Numbered from the stretch's first letter, positions 1 through 14,200 are shown. The stretch is DNA of 64,000 nt from Tiliqua scincoides (GCF_035046505.1 NC_089829.1:4634001-4698000), one strand, 5' to 3'. Made by a program: numbers and translations. Notes: generated from the sequence alone by a model not told the origin.

Positions 1-122
1 CAAAGGGCGATTTGGTAGACAGTTGCTGTGAGGATGAAATGAGATTTGTGCCCAGGGATGTCACCCTCTGCTTCTTGGAGGAGGGAATGTTGGAATGCAG
101 AAGAGCAGCCCTGCCAGACGTG

Positions 123-690
123 TCATGTGATCAGGCGCATGACATGTCTACACCAGCATTCTGTTTCCCGCAGTGGCCTTCCAGCTGCCTCCCGGAAGCC
201 CCCAAGCAGGAGAAAGCATTCTCCTCCCCCACCGTCACTCCCTTGCAACTGGGATTCAAAGGTGCATGACCTCTGAACCCAGGGTGGCACAGTAGCCATT
301 GACATATCCTCCATGAATTTATCCAATTCCCTTTTAAAGTCATCCAACCTCATAGCTATCCATAGCTATTTTCATACAAAAATGAAATACAAGTGGAACA
401 AACTTAGTTGTTATTGGGTGTTGGTAAACGCTGGTGTGTGACCCATACTCTGTTGCCTTTCCTTGCAAGGCAGGTGCTACAGCCCTCTGATCAGCTTGCC
501 TGCCCTCTTCTGCACCTTGTGCAGCTCAACAAGATCCTTCTCAAGGTGTGGCAACCAGAACTGGATAGTCTTCCAGATGTGGTCGCACCACAGATTTGTA
601 CAGAAGCATTACAAGAGGAGCCTCAAACCCTTTCCGAATGACCCCTTGCACCAAATTTACGTTCTTCATGCTGGATCCACCCTGTGACAA
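123..690 (-). mobile_element. CR1-type LINE fragments (degraded)
   Basis: Minus-strand reading at 123-353 gives [18 protein letters not shown], the usual tail of CR1-type ORF2. At 460-690 it gives LLYKSVVRPHLEDY and relatives, the block just upstream of that tail. Frames are broken, so these are old 5'-truncated copies. Confidence 0.6.
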
Positions 691-734
691 GACTCCCCCC
701 CTCCCCGTTTGTTACTGACAGCTCATAAAAAAAA

Positions 735-1605
735 GAAATAGTGGAAATGGAAAAGGTGCAAAAGAAAGCGACTAAGATGATTGCAGGGCTGGGGCACCTT
801 CCTTACGAGGAAAGGCTACGGCGTTTGGGCCTCTTTAGCCTAGAAGAGACGCCTGAGGGGGGACATGATTGAGACATACAAAATTATGCAGGGGATGGAC
901 AGAGTGGATAGGGAGATGCTCTTTACACTCTCACATAACACCAGATGTACAAATCGATGGTCAGGCCACACCTGGAGTATTGTGTCCAGTTCTGTTTGCC
1001 ACATCTCAAAAAGGATATAGTGGAAATGGAAAAGGTGCAAAAGTGAGCAACTAAGATGATTGCTGGGCTGGGGCACCTTTCTTATGAGGAAAGGCAACGG
1101 TGTTTGGGTCTCTTCAGCCTAGAAAAGAGACGCCTGAAGGGGAGACATGATTGAGACATACAAAATTATGCATGGGAAAGATAAAGTGGATAGAAAGATG
1201 CTTTTTACACTCTCACATAGCACCAGAGCCAGGGGACATCTACTCAAACTGAGTGTTAGGAGAGTTAGGACAGACAAAAGAAAATATTTCTTTACTCAGC
1301 GTGTGGTTGGTCTGTGGAACTCCTTGCCACAGGATGAGGTGACGGCATCTGGCCTGGATGCCTTTAAAAGGGGATTGGACAAGTTTCTGGAGGAAAAATC
1401 CATTACGGGTAACAAGCCATGATGTGTATGTGCAACCTCCTGATTTGAGAAATGGGCTATGTCAGATGCAAGGGAGGGCACCAGGATGCAGGTCTCTTGT
1501 TATCAGGTGTGCTCCCTGGGGTGTTTGGTGGGCCGCTGTGAGATACAGGAAGCTAGACTAGATGGGCCTATGGCCTGATCCAGTGGGGCTGTTCTTATGT
1601 TCTTA
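735..1605 (+). mobile_element. CR1-type LINE 3' end with partial internal repeat
   Basis: Two overlapping copies of the ORF2 C-terminus run in tandem: 735-945 and about 946-1422. Both contain EMEKVQ, then [11 protein letters not shown] and EERL. The second continues KYFFTQRVVGLWNSLPQ and FKRGLDKFLEEKS to a stop near 1420. The 3' UTR follows and ends CTGTTCTTATGTTCTTA. This matches the CR1 superfamily RT C-terminus; the subfamily is not determined. Confidence 0.75.
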
Positions 1606-1631
1606 ACTACAATTCCCAGGAAGCCTTGCAG

Positions 1632-1745
1632 GACTCTTGTTATCTGGTGTGCTCCCTGGGGCATTTGGTGGGCCGCTGTGAGATACAGGAAGCTGGACTA
1701 GATGGGCCTATGGCCTGATCCAGTGGGGCTGTTCTTATGTTCTCA
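1632..1745 (+). mobile_element. Second copy of the same LINE 3' tail
   Basis: Nearly identical to 1494-1605 (TGGTGTGCTCCCTGGGG through GGGGCTGTTCTTATGTTCT). It is separated from it by about 30 bp, so two tails of the same family lie side by side. Confidence 0.7.
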
Positions 1746-2122
1746 GACCCCATCAAGTGTCTCCCCGAAGCTGGGATTTTTGCCCCAATGTGTATCCCTT
1801 GACACTGATTCACCCTGAGATGCATTTGCCATTTGGCTGCCCATTCACTAAATTTGGAGAGGTTCTTTTAGAGCCCTTCCCAACCTATGTTTTTTTTTTT
1901 TTAAAAAGCCATCCTAAACAGTATAGTGTCATCTGCAAACATGGCCACAGGGCTGTTCACCCCTCACTCCAGATCACTAGCACAAGGCCTCTCTGGTCCC
2001 ACCTGGAAGCCAGAAATGTGGGAAAGTCTCAACTTGAGCTATCTTGGAAGGGGGAAAAAACACACACCACATTCTGGGGGAAGTCAAGAATTCACTGAAT
2101 CCAATTTTAGTGAAGCGAGAGA

Positions 2123-2159
2123 TCACACAACACTCAAGATGAACCTTAGCAGTTTTATT
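2123..2159 (-). terminator. TMEM201: TMEM201 polyadenylation signal and GU-rich element
   Basis: AATAAA reads on the minus strand at 2159-2154. About 20 nt further on comes a TGTTGTGTG stretch (about 2131-2123), the usual GU-rich downstream element. Cleavage near 2138 is inferred. Confidence 0.6.
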
Positions 2160-5107
2160 ATTTTTATAATGAAAAATAATCTTTTGAACACAGAACATAA
2201 ACTTGCTAGAGACACAAGGGGGGAGAAAGATTACGCAGCCTTCCCCTCCACCTCCAAAACTAAAACACAACCACTAACTGTACAGGGCTGCTTCTCCCCC
2301 ACCCACACCTACAATACGTACAGTTCCAATCCCCCCCCCGCCGACAGAGAATAAGTTGAGACTCCGTTATTTCCCCTGAACATCCCCTCCCTCACCAATC
2401 CCACCCCCCACCCAAAAATTCAAGCCTCACAGGACACAGTGTATTTGATAGGAGTTGCACCTGAAGGCTTGCACATTCACTATGAAACTAGCCCTCATGG
2501 GGGCTCACAGAAGGTCTGTCTGACAGCTTGTGCCTTGTCACCATGTGCCTGGACCCAAAGGAGGTGGTGGTGTAGCCAGAGGGGGTGCAAAGCACTAAGT
2601 TTTGCAGCGTGCAAGTAGCCCCTCCTCTTCCAAGTCATTCCAGGCAGGGGAAGCAAAATGGAGGAATTCACCTTGACTGCCCATGCGCTCCATCCTGCAT
2701 TCACCTCCATTTTGCTCCCGCCGCCTGGAATAGATCCGAAGGGGAGGGGTTACTTGCACGCTACGGTGAGGCTTCCTGCAAAACTTAGTGATTTGCACCC
2801 CCTGCAGCTACGCCACTGAAAGGAGTGTCCAAATAGTGTCCCTCCCAAATCCTCCCTGCACAGTACTGTCCATTGCGAAGTAGAATAGAAGTGCTTGAAA
2901 GAGTTCCTCAAGACCCTAGGCAAAGATTGGGGAAGGGTGATTCACCACCCCTCGTTTTTTATGGAGCAGCAGTGTAATAAAAACACAGGTTGGCCTTTTT
3001 TTTTTACAAGCGACTGTAATTAGAACATGGGTGCTTTTTGGACCCCGACTTTAAAACAAAAACCAGAAACTGGCCGAGAAATTGGCTTTCATGTTAAGAC
3101 CCAGCCAAGTTCTGTTTTGTCCTCTTTTACGGAGGCAAAAAGCCAGCATTAAGATTCTCCCTGCAACAGTAACTTTTAAGAGGACAAAAATAACCCCAAG
3201 TGGCAAGATGAGCCGTGCACCATAACTGTGATAAGGCAGACCGAAAGCAAGAGGTGAGAGGGCTGCTTCCAAGACACTGTATGGCATTTTGCGTGAATGT
3301 ACTTAAAATGAATATTTTGCACCAGTATGAGCACCAGAGAATGTTCTAGCACCATGTTATTTTTATTTCAACCAGCCACAGACAACTTAGGAAACATTTT
3401 TTCCTAGCATAGAAGGCTGCTTGATGGACTGTTAGTGATGTGCACCAACACCATTTCGTGTTCTCTTCTGGCAAAAGCAGATTCAGCAGGTTTCCGGGTT
3501 CCAAAACCTGCCAAACCAGGAGAAAGTGAGATAAAAAGGTAGGTGCAGACGGCACCGGGGAAGTGAAGCCATTTTTGAACTGTGTTGCCAAAGTGCTGAG
3601 GTTTTCCCTGCCTGCCAAGAAGAGGCAGCTCAGGGATCAGCAGCACATGCAAAGGGGCTCACTGTGTGGAATGAAGAAGGGTGTTTATAGGCTGGGGTTT
3701 TGCACCAAGTGGGTCACAACAGAGGATGAAGCAGCCAGGCCGGGCTGAAGAGAATTTGAATCACAAGTGGGGCTCCTGAGCCATGGAGAAGCATACAGGG
3801 ATTAAGACATGCTGGCATTTCACCATCATGGCAGTAGAACTGTGGTATGGATGGGGTGAAGATGCTGGGTGGGTGCTTAACACCCACCAAGTCTCCAAGA
3901 CCACTCTTGTGACAGGAAGCACCTAAAGATGACTGCCACTGGGCTTCCTTTCTCTCCCACCCAGAACAACATGGCTGGCATAGCCATTATGTGAATCTCT
4001 GCCTGCAGTGGTACAGTCCTAGCAGAGGTCACCCACCTCAGTGAGAGCAATCCTTATGAGTACTGGAAGCCAGGCAGCCATGCTGAAGCTGACCCAAGCT
4101 TAGATTTGGCTGTCCAATCAGATTAAATCTTAACTTTGTGGCTAATGAAGGCATCCCCACCCACCCACAGATGTCCCAGCTGTAGGAAGTGAGTCCTCTT
4201 CTAGTAGGTGGCCAATTCCTTCCCAGTGAAACCGCCTCTGTCCCGCACTGCAGGACATCCAGTATGGCAAGTTGAGAGTGACTTCTCAGAAAGCTCCCTG
4301 GGTGGAACAGACACGAAAGCGACCAACAGGGTGGGAATGACATCTGGATATCTTGGCAAGGCAAAACAGGGTGGCAGTCTGATATTGAAAAAAATAACCA
4401 CCAAGGAATGCTGTAACTTTGTGCCCCCTGAAGCGACACGAATTACGTCAGCACCAGAATGAACTTGAGCCGGAGGGTGAGCGAGAAAAGCAGCCGCAGC
4501 CAGTTGGTGTGACTGCTGCCCCTGAGAGACTGGGGAGAGAGGGGGGGCACTGCAAAGCTGCAAGCAAATAGAGCAGACCAACTGTGGAATGCAGGTTTCT
4601 TAATTTCAGGTTTCTTCTGATGAAAGAGAATTCAAGAACTTTGTGTCCAAAAAGTTGGGGCTGACAGCAGTCTGGTTGCCACTTCTCCCTTCGAGGAGGG
4701 GCAGCCAGGCTGCTGCCGGCCCCGAAAAAAACCTTTGAGTCCTTCCCTCTGAACCAGTTCTTAACAAAAAGGTGCAAACAAACTGGAAAATCTTCCAACT
4801 TTTGATAGCGACGACATATCCGTCTCGCCGCTCATGTCAGTTTCTTAGTTTAAAAAAAAAGACAAAAGAAAAACAGGAGCAGTTGTCCTGCTCGCTGACA
4901 AGGACAAAGCCAGCAGCAGCAGAAGCAAAAGGGTGGAATCTGCTGAGCTGGCAGAAAGGCGGAAATAACAACCGGTAGCAGAATCAGACCCGCGGCTGAT
5001 GACACAGAGACCGGGGTGGGTTTGGAGTGCTTCTTGTCCCTCAGTCTCTCTCTGGAAGGAGTGTGGCGTCTGGCGAGGATAGGAGATATTTCCCCCTGCG
5101 GCACGGC
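2138..5107 (-). other. TMEM201: TMEM201 3' UTR (inferred extent)
   Basis: About 3 kb runs from the TGA stop to the first good polyadenylation signal on the minus strand. It carries no other gene, and a hAT-type MITE sits inside it at 2565-2818. The end point is inferred from the AATAAA and GU-rich pair. An earlier, shorter end cannot be excluded without transcripts. Confidence 0.55.
2565..2818. mobile_element. hAT-type MITE family A, copy 1 (in TMEM201 3' UTR)
   Basis: Imperfect palindrome with ends TGGTGGTGTAGCC and GCAGCTACGCCACTG. Flanks AAAGGAGG (2557-2564) and AAAGGAGT (2819-2826) form an 8-bp target duplication with one mismatch. No ORF, so non-autonomous. The hAT assignment rests on the 8-bp duplication and CAG-type ends. 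Confidence 0.75.
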
Positions 5108-5205
5108 TCAGCGCAAGCTTTGGTAGAGGTAGGCAGATGTGAAGATGGCGTTGACCGTCAGGCTGATGGCAAGCAAGCCCCGGATGGATGAATGACCGAA
5201 GCGGC
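5108..5205 (-). CDS. TMEM201: TMEM201 coding exon 11 (terminal)
   Basis: Encodes residues 642-673 and a TGA stop at 5108-5110. It begins GRFGHSSIRGLLAIS and contains the C-terminal membrane segment (about 650-668), ending SAYLYQSLR, the conserved family ending. The acceptor is AAAAG|GC. Confidence 0.95.
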
Positions 5206-8200
5206 CTTTTGTGGACGGGCCGGGAGGGTGAGGAATCGCCCAAAATAGGAGACAGGAAGAAGGAAGGAAGAGATCAGGACTGTGATTTTAAGCACAAAAC
5301 ACACACACACACACAGCAATTTTTTTAAAATCCCACAGCAGTAAAATTAAGCCTAAAAACAAAGAAAAGCAGGAGAAAAAGCAGCAAGTAGTAGAACAAC
5401 AATTGTTGAAAATTGGAGAGAACCAATGCTCTTGCCTGTTGCCTGAATCAGGAGTGGGGGTGAAGGCACAGATCTCAGATCTACAGCAAGTTCCACTGAC
5501 AGCAAGTGAAATTTCAAGTGCAAGGAAAAAGAGGCTCTCTGCCCCGGGCTAATCACTTCTCTCGCAGCCTCAATGTTCCTCATCTGTACAATGGGAACAT
5601 TCCCCAGTTACCTCTGCCAGGGCAGGTGCCTGATACTCACCTCTCCAGCCCGCCAGCTCTTCCCCTTTCGTGGTGGTGTCCACCACACAGCTCGACGAGT
5701 GAGATGAGTCATTGCCTCGCTTCATGGAATTGTTGCTGTAGATGCTTCCTGCCTCTATGATGGCTCGCACATCTTGGGGGAGGGGCAGAAAATAGACAGG
5801 CGATTGCACTGGACACTCCTAAAATACCAGGCAGCTTCCTTTTCTGCTCAACCCTAAAAACTCTCCAGTCCACTTTCTCACTGTATCTGGCTCTCAGAAG
5901 TTCTCAGAAGCCCGCACCCAAGGGCAGGCTGGGACTGCGGGTTTACATATCCAAACTGAGACCCAGTGGAGCACGTGTTCTCCATCTGAAGCTCCCCAAG
6001 ACCAAGTCCTGGGGTTTGAGTTGGGGACTAAACCGGAGGAGCTGGAGAGTAAAACTGTGTTGCCCAAGCAAGGGCAGAAGGCCTGGGCTCCAATTATAGG
6101 CATCAGACCCATCCAAACCAGAGGCTTTGCGGGGGCCAACGCTGCACACCGAGTCCTGGACAATTACCGGGTAAATTCCTGCATTGCCTTATGGTCAGAC
6201 ACTTCCAGTCAGTGCCAACAACACTGATCTGAGTCAGAGGCAACGGATTCCTATGTATCCATGTGCCCAGTTGGTCAAGCCTCCCTAAGCCTGAAAGGAC
6301 CACCTACCCTGCATGCCCTGGTCACCGAGGTTCCTTTTGGAAAAGGCGGCCAAGTCGGAGGTGAAGAGGACATTCTCCGCATGTGTGTGCTCCTCCCCCA
6401 CCTGGGCCTCGCTCTGAGACGGGAAGAGCAGCAGTCGCTGACCTTTCAGGTTCAGCCGCGCCGGGCTGATGAGGGGCCGCCGGTAGCGCAGGGAGCCCGA
6501 GCTGGAGGTCACTGAGCCGGCCACGGATGGTGCTGGCGAGGGCACAGGGGAGGGGACGCAGCTTCCCGAAAGGAGAGAGAAATATTCTGGAAACAGCCGA
6601 GAAAAAGGCAGAGCCATTCAGAACTTTTTATTTTGACACTTCTCCCCTCTTCTCCCCTGCAAGGAAGCTCAGAGCACCTCCTTTTTGGCAGTACAGCCAG
6701 GTGTGTCCTTTTCTTATGCTGGCCCTGCACACAATGAACACATGGTATGGGGAGAAGGACCCTCATACACGCCTGCTGCACAAGTGGACGTGCCTGGCAG
6801 AAGCCCAGTGGGTGTCTATATTCATTTATACACATGCATGCAAAGGAACGCGCCCTACAGGTAGACCACAGCTGCGATACAAGGACATCTGCAAGAGGGA
6901 TCTGAAGGCCTTAGGAGTGGACCTCAACAAGTGGGAAACCCTGGCCTCTGAGCAGCCCGCTTGGAGGCAGGCTGTGCAGCATGGCCTTTCCCAGTATGAA
7001 GAGACACTTGGCCAACAGACTGAGGCAAAGAAGGAAGGCCCGTAGCCAGGGAGACAGACCAGGGACAGACTGCACTTGCTCCCGGTGTGGAAGGGATTGT
7101 CACTCCCGAATCGGCCTTTTCAGCCACACTAGACGCTGTTCCAGAACCACCATTCAGAGTGCGATACCATAGTCTTTTGAGACTGAAGGCTGCCAACAAT
7201 GCAAAGGTTTAATACTTCTGTTTATTTATATAGGCATGCACAGATCTTGGCAGTCAGGAAGAGTCATACAGAAGACATCACCGCCTCAGGTTATTAACAG
7301 TAAGAACTAGCACTTTAAATTCAGCCTGGAAGCAAACCACAAATCTCCAACTTGACCTATAGCATTAAATCAGATAAAAGTCTCTACTGCAGATCTTTGG
7401 GTGGCTTTTACAAGCTAGATGGTTCCCCTCCAGCCCTTGAAATGCCCACTGGTGAAGTTATGAGGGAGGGAGGGAAGGAGAGATCCAGACGGGGTCAGAA
7501 GGGCGACAGACGGGTCACCAAAATGACGGAAAGACTGTTGGATCTTTTAGTTTTCAGGAGTGGAAAGTGAAGACCAAAATGATCTCTTCACTCCAGACCT
7601 CCTGGAACAGAGCCACTAGGCTGAAATACAATATTTGTAGAATGTTTCTGTAATGCAAATAATAATAATATTTATTATTTACTAAAAAGTTTTTGTAATG
7701 GGAATAAATAAAATTGGAAACTACACATGCTGCAAAATGAAGTTTGCAACGAGGCTGTCTAGGAGAGTCTGTAAAGTAGCTAAGGAGAGCAAAGACAAGA
7801 CGATGAGACTCCGACAAGCCCGCCCCCTTGCTCTGAGCACACTTAAGACTCCAAGTTCCCCATTTGAGTTTCCAAGCATTCCAAGACAGCGCGCCCCCTT
7901 CCACACTCTGAATATTTTGCAGCTGAAATGTTTCGAACGGGCTCCCAGAGCTTCTACCTAGGCCGTAATCCTAACCAACTTTCTAGTACCAAGGTAAGGG
8001 CAATGCAGCTCCCAAGATAAGGGAACAACCATTATTTAATCTTGAGGAGGCCTCAGTGAGTGCCCCCCAACTGCAGGATGCAGCACACGGCCCATTGGCA
8101 CAGCTATGCCAGTGCTGGAACGTTGGTTAGGATTTGGGCCCTAATCACACAATAAGGACTAGAAACGTTAGTGGCGGAAAAACTCTCTTGCCACCCTGCC

Positions 8201-11200
8201 CCCGGGCTGGTTTTGAACCCTTCTGGGGCATACAAGCTCTCAGCTCTCACCTGATGAGGGCGACTCCCTGGAATGAGAGGTTTGCGATGGCGGGCGGCTT
8301 CCGCTGAACAAATAACCGGAATCTCAAAGAAACAGAAATTAAGAATTCAATTGCAAGCAAAGCAACAGCTATTTTGGAAAGTGCTATGAGAACACAGAAG
8401 GCCAAACAATATTTAATTCCTAAGCCAAGGTTCGGATCTTCTTGGGAATGACAGGAATGTAAGAAGATCGGGCTGTATACTGTTTCCAATAGTTGGCATC
8501 CACATGCCAGCAGGAGGCGGACACGGAGGCCATTATCCCCTGCCCTGTATTTGCAATGAACAGGTTGCTTACCTGTAACCGGGGACCTCTGAGCCGTCAC
8601 CTATGCAGTCACGCAGGCATGATCTGTGCTTCTGCAAAGCCTCATTCTGGGACTTTTCAGAGCTTAGCCCAAAGGGGACTTTTGGTGTGGAGCAAGAGCA
8701 CATGGCAACGGGGCATGGCTTGCACTCCCCTGCTTGGTTTCTCTTTGACCCAGAAACTTCAGAAATTGGGCTCTGCAGAGGCACAGATTCCATCACTGCA
8801 CCTGCACAGAGAATGTGAAGAATCAGACACACAACACTAAACATGCACTAAGTTATCAGTGAAAAGCCACTGACAGACTTTTCCCTCCACCAGCCTGTCT
8901 AACTCCTCCTCAAAGTCATCTAGAAGACTGTCACAGGCCAGACTCTATACCACTTGGGGAGAAATGGCGAACTCTTAAGGACGGGGCCTTCTCAGTGGTG
9001 GCACCTCAGTTAAGAGGCAGTGTGGCCTTGTACATGATTGGAGTGCTGAAGATCCCTGATCAGCCTTGAAGCTCACTGGGAAATTTTGGGCCAGTCACTC
9101 ATTCTCAGCCGTAACCCACCTCACAAGGTTCTTGTGCAGCTAATAAAAGTGTGGGACTGGCAAGGAAGCTGTGTGGACCACCCAGAGCCCCCTGGAGGAA
9201 GAACAGGATAGTAACGTAATGGGTGGGGGAGACTGGATAAATCTCCAAGAGTGTTAAGAACTGGCTTGTCATTTGTATGTTTAGGTTTGATTACAATGAA
9301 CAAAATAGGAAAAGGGACAATTTGGGAGCCAATTAGACAACTCAGGAGAAAAGGGGTCTCTGCACATGCTTCAAAACACTCGCCCCTTCACACTCCAGGG
9401 CTCAGCCTTGCCTCAACAGTAAGCCATCTACCTGAGCAACACTGGAGGAATGCAAAGTGAGAACTCAATGCAAAGACAAAAGAACAGAGTAGGAGGCTGA
9501 ACAAAGGGAGCCAACTGGGGTGATTGCAGCTCATCATATTCAGCCCTACCCAAGCACTGCCGTAGCTAGAGGGGATGCAAAGCACTAAGTTTTGTAGGTA
9601 ACCTCACTGTGCTGCGCAAGTTGCCCTTCCCCCTCTCCTTCGGACACATTTTGAGCCACGAGAGCAACACGAAATGCCTCTGCGGTGAGGTTCCCTGCAA
9701 AACTTAGCGTTTTGAACCCCCTCTAGCTACGCCACTGGCATCTCCTTCCTACCTGTCATGAACAAACAGGAAGTCCACAAAAAGCTCATGATCCACATGC
9801 AATAATTGGAATGGCAGATTAATTGCTTGGCACAAAATATTGGCCAGCTCTCACAGTCTGTGTAAGTATTGCTACAAACAGATCAATGAGTCGGTATACT
9901 AGGCTTATATATACCAAACGCACAAATCCCTTTGCTTGAAAAGGAACTTTAGAAGGGTCTTGATTAATTAAAGAAAACACCGCCCCCCCCAAAACACAAT
10001 AGTACTCATTGACCTGTGCTGATAATGTGCTTTGCAGTCAACAAAAAGAAAAACAGCTTTTAAGGTATATAGATTTTTTGTTTGTGCAGTTAAGTTCAAA
10101 ATGTCTTTGACACATGCTGAATCAGGGTTTTTTACCGCAATATCTCAATGAACTGAACATTTAATCATTACTAGAGCCTTGAGAAGGCGACAAAGCAAAA
10201 AAGAAAAAAGGCGCATGTCTCACCGGTTCTGGCCAGAGAAGGAATAGTGCCTAAAGAGAGAGCCCGGTTCAGTCGTCCCGGAAGAGAAGAGGAGGAAGTC
10301 CGGCGGGGAGAGCGGAAGAGCTGCTGGTTAGTCAGCTGGAGCACACCGGGAGGTGTTGGGATGAACACAGATGGAGACATAGGAGGATATGGGAAGCCAA
10401 TCTCAGCTCCAGTCGGGAAGGTGGTGACTGTGTCCCCAGAGAGATACCTGTGAACGAGATGCACGACGGAGGCACTCAAGCAGAGGTCAACTGTTGCCAG
10501 CTCCAAACCTGGCTCAATGGAACAGTTTAAGAACACAGGTTGATCCCGCAAAGTCACACTTTGTTGCTGTAAATCAGTCCCCAGAGACAAAGTTCAAGAG
10601 GGCTGCCCAGTTATCCCCACCTTGTGAATCTGTGGCCGGGGCAGGACCTCGGCCAGGGACTTTCCCATTCACTTGCAGTCCTTGCCACAAGGGGTGGTGA
10701 TAACCCAAAGAACCAGCACTGCAGTTCTGGATTGAAAAAGCGCCCAGACTGACCTAGCTTCCCAGGACCTTAAGCTCAAGGTGCAACCGCGACTGATGGC
10801 AAGGGGTGTGACCAACAGCAGGAGAGCACAGGCACCCCCTAAGTCCATCCACTGGAGCTGGGTGCAAGACAAGGACTCAAGGGGGCAGAGCTGCACTTCA
10901 AGCTAAGGAACAGGGTGCCTTTGAGCATGTGCTCAGTTCCTCTGCCCCAGAACTGAGCTCATACCCGTTCCACAGAAATCCACTCCTAAATTTCCTACTG
11001 TCCTCACCCCCCAAGCTTTGTCCATTTCTGCAGCTCAATCTGGAAAAAGCTTAGGGGGGAGAGTTTTTTTTAAAATCTTGCCGTCATTATACGACTGGCA
11101 GTCAGAAACTATCGCCAGAGATCTGCCAATGTGTTCCTTCTTATGCAGGCTTCTGACCCAGCCGATAACCAGAGTACGGACCCCGATTTCAGCAAAACCT

Positions 11201-14200
11201 CATTCCAGAGAGGCAGCGCATGGGCGTCCCCTTAATGTTTGGCTCTCGCAGCAAGTGGTCTCCGACCAACAGATCCCACCCTCCCTCCCCACCCATTTCC
11301 AAGTACTGCAGTCTTCCAAAGCACCTTTCTCTATAGAATTACACACACAGGATTACTGAATGCAAATGAGTGGCACTGTTTTCCAGCCGTAGCCATGTGT
11401 GTCGTACCTCCTCCAGAGTTACCTACCTTTGACTTGGGCCACACAACCAGCCATCCAGGGCCAGGAAAATCCCCTGAAAAAAGACCACTCCCATCTTCTG
11501 TTTGCCCCACTCCATTAGTGTCTCCTGAAATCTTTAGGCCTCACCACTTTCCCATCCCCACTATGAAAGCAAAATAAATCAATTTATCATTTCTACAGTG
11601 CCCTCAACATGTATAGTGCTTTACAGAGAACCGAAAGCCAGTTCCCTGCCCTGAGAGGCTTACAATCTAGGTATCAACATAAGGGAAACAACGGAGTAGA
11701 GAAGAGGAGTGGAGGCAAGTTCCATAGCGAAAGCACATGCAGATCTTTTGGTTTCAGAGGAGTTAAGCTTTGCTGCAGCAGGCAATAGGCGCTACTAAGG
11801 CATGGTGTGCAAGTGTTCAAGAAGCCTTAAGGTGGGTATTAACTGCTACAGACACACGTTTTGCAGACATGTAACACACTGGCCCAGTGCACACGCTCAC
11901 CTCCCCGGCGGCTTGCAAGGTGAAACCACCACCTCATCCTCCATTGGTAGGTTCAGTTACAAATCAGGTTCAGTTACAGCCACACACAGCCATTCCTGAC
12001 ATCCTCTCGGAACCAATGTTAAGAACCGCTGAATTGATAGTAAACGGCAAACAAAGGTAAAAAAAAGGCAAACAGGGAAAAGAGCTGGTCGTTCAGATCA
12101 AGTTCCATCAGGAACATTTGAAACTGGTAGGGTGAAAAGTGTATCAATGAATATATTTTTTAAAACATGCAAGAGTTTTGGAAGTGATGTGGTTCTGAAG
12201 TACTGCCGCAATATTTATTTACACATGCAAATCCACATTGCTTTTAAATTCCTGGCCAAGGAGGCTGATGCAAGAGGCACAAAACAAAGCAACAAGCCAG
12301 CTTAAAATGGAATACTGTACTGGAGAACATTACAACATAATATTTTAAGACAAAATTTTGCTTCTAAGTGAGTGACAGCTTGTGTTTGTAAACTGCCTTT
12401 CTTGCCAAAATAAAGTGCTTGTGGGTTGAGGCTTTGGCAAAATGCAAATATGCTGATTAGTTACAAGGCAAAATGACTCATCAGCTAAAAAGTGTTTAAA
12501 TCTGCCTAAAACCTGAGAGTTAAAAACAAGAACAGAACAGATGTTCCAGGATTTAAACCACTTGACTCCTCCAGGGAAGAAGAGATTTGGCTAGAATGTC
12601 CATGTTGGGTATTGCAACCTCCACATGCATTGCAAAGGAATATAGAATAATTCTGTTCCATATTAAGCACACACTGTTAAAAGAAAACAGCAGGAGAAAT
12701 ATCCAAGAATAAAGCCTCACTGGAACTGGTTGGGAAGTGAAGCTATTAGAACTCTGTGAAATTTGTGTGGCTCTGTGTGAAATTTGAATACATCAAAGAG
12801 GCCTTGCAACTTCTCAACACTTCAGAGGCTGTGTGGTGTAGTGGTTAGCACACTCCCTCTCTCTTTGCCTAGCCTACCTCGCAGGGCTGTTGTAAGGTGA
12901 AATGGAGAAGACCGCACATGCATATATGCCACACTGAGCAAGGGTGGGATAAAAGCCAATTCATTTGAAAACTTATGAATTGGAGAATTTAAAGATTATT
13001 TTTTTGAAAGAACCAAGGGATCTAAGCATTTAAAAAAAACAACACCACAACAGTAAAATTATGAGCACACGTATCTGAATTCTGATAGAAATTGACAGCC
13101 CTTAGGCATAAGTGATCACAGGATGAGGTAGTGAGACAGTAAGGTTGCAATCCGAGGCACGTTACCTAGGAGTAAGCCTCTCTGAAGACAGTAGGGTTTA
13201 CTTCTGAGTAAACATGCACTGGCTTGCACTGCAATCCAACACCTGTTTACCTGGGAGAAAAATCCCACCGAGCCTGTTGCAACTTGCTTCCAAGTTCACC
13301 TGTCTAAAATTAGGTTGTGTTATTTGCACAGATGACTTGGATCCAGTTGGAGTCCCTTAAAGAAGGGGGGGAGTTCAAAAGCCCAGTGATGCCCACATCA
13401 GGTCACCCCCCCCCCAAATTTCAGGAAGCCTGGATTATCACGGGAAGAGATGCTCTTTTTTCTTGTGAGACAGCCACACCAGCCAGCCAATGGGAGGCTC
13501 TGCATTCCAGCATTGCCAATAACCGCCTGCCCAGGTTCATCTGCATGTGTCCTTGCCATTGGCCAAAACATCCCTTGGAGGGTGGGTTTTCCCCCCTCTA
13601 GCTCCCATACCGCAGAATGGAATTTTGTCGCACATGGAAGGGGTCTGGCTGAGAGATCTGTGCTGTCCTTATGAAAGGGCAGAGCCACACAGAAACAGGA
13701 AGCATCCAACGTGGGTGGACCCTTGGAGGCTCAGGTGCTGCTAGGCACTGAGACAAAGCCATCTCCTCTTGCAGCTGAGACTGCAGTGTCAGCCACGTTG
13801 CAGAGACTGCTTTTCCCCTCCAGGTCTGAGAAAACAGCCAACTTGCCAGCTCCAGTTTTCCATGAATCTACAAATGCTGTCCTCGCACCCCTCCCTGGGA
13901 AAAAGAGGAAAACAGTGGGAGTTCTGCATACATTGCTACGAGTTCCCCCCTGCGTGGGCACCGAGTCTCTGCGGGCAGCCATGTGCGCAGGGGCAGGGAA
14001 ATGTCTGGATCACAAAGGTGGCTGGGACCTGATCTTGCGCATCATTTGCTGCGCCCATATTCGGAAATTTCCATCCTGGGAGACATTAACATAAATGGGA
14101 GGCACCAGACTTTGGTACCAGATTTATGACACAGAAGAGGGCATGTACGTTTTTTAAAACATGCGTTCCTGCCATGGAAGCTCCACTCCAGCCAGGCACG

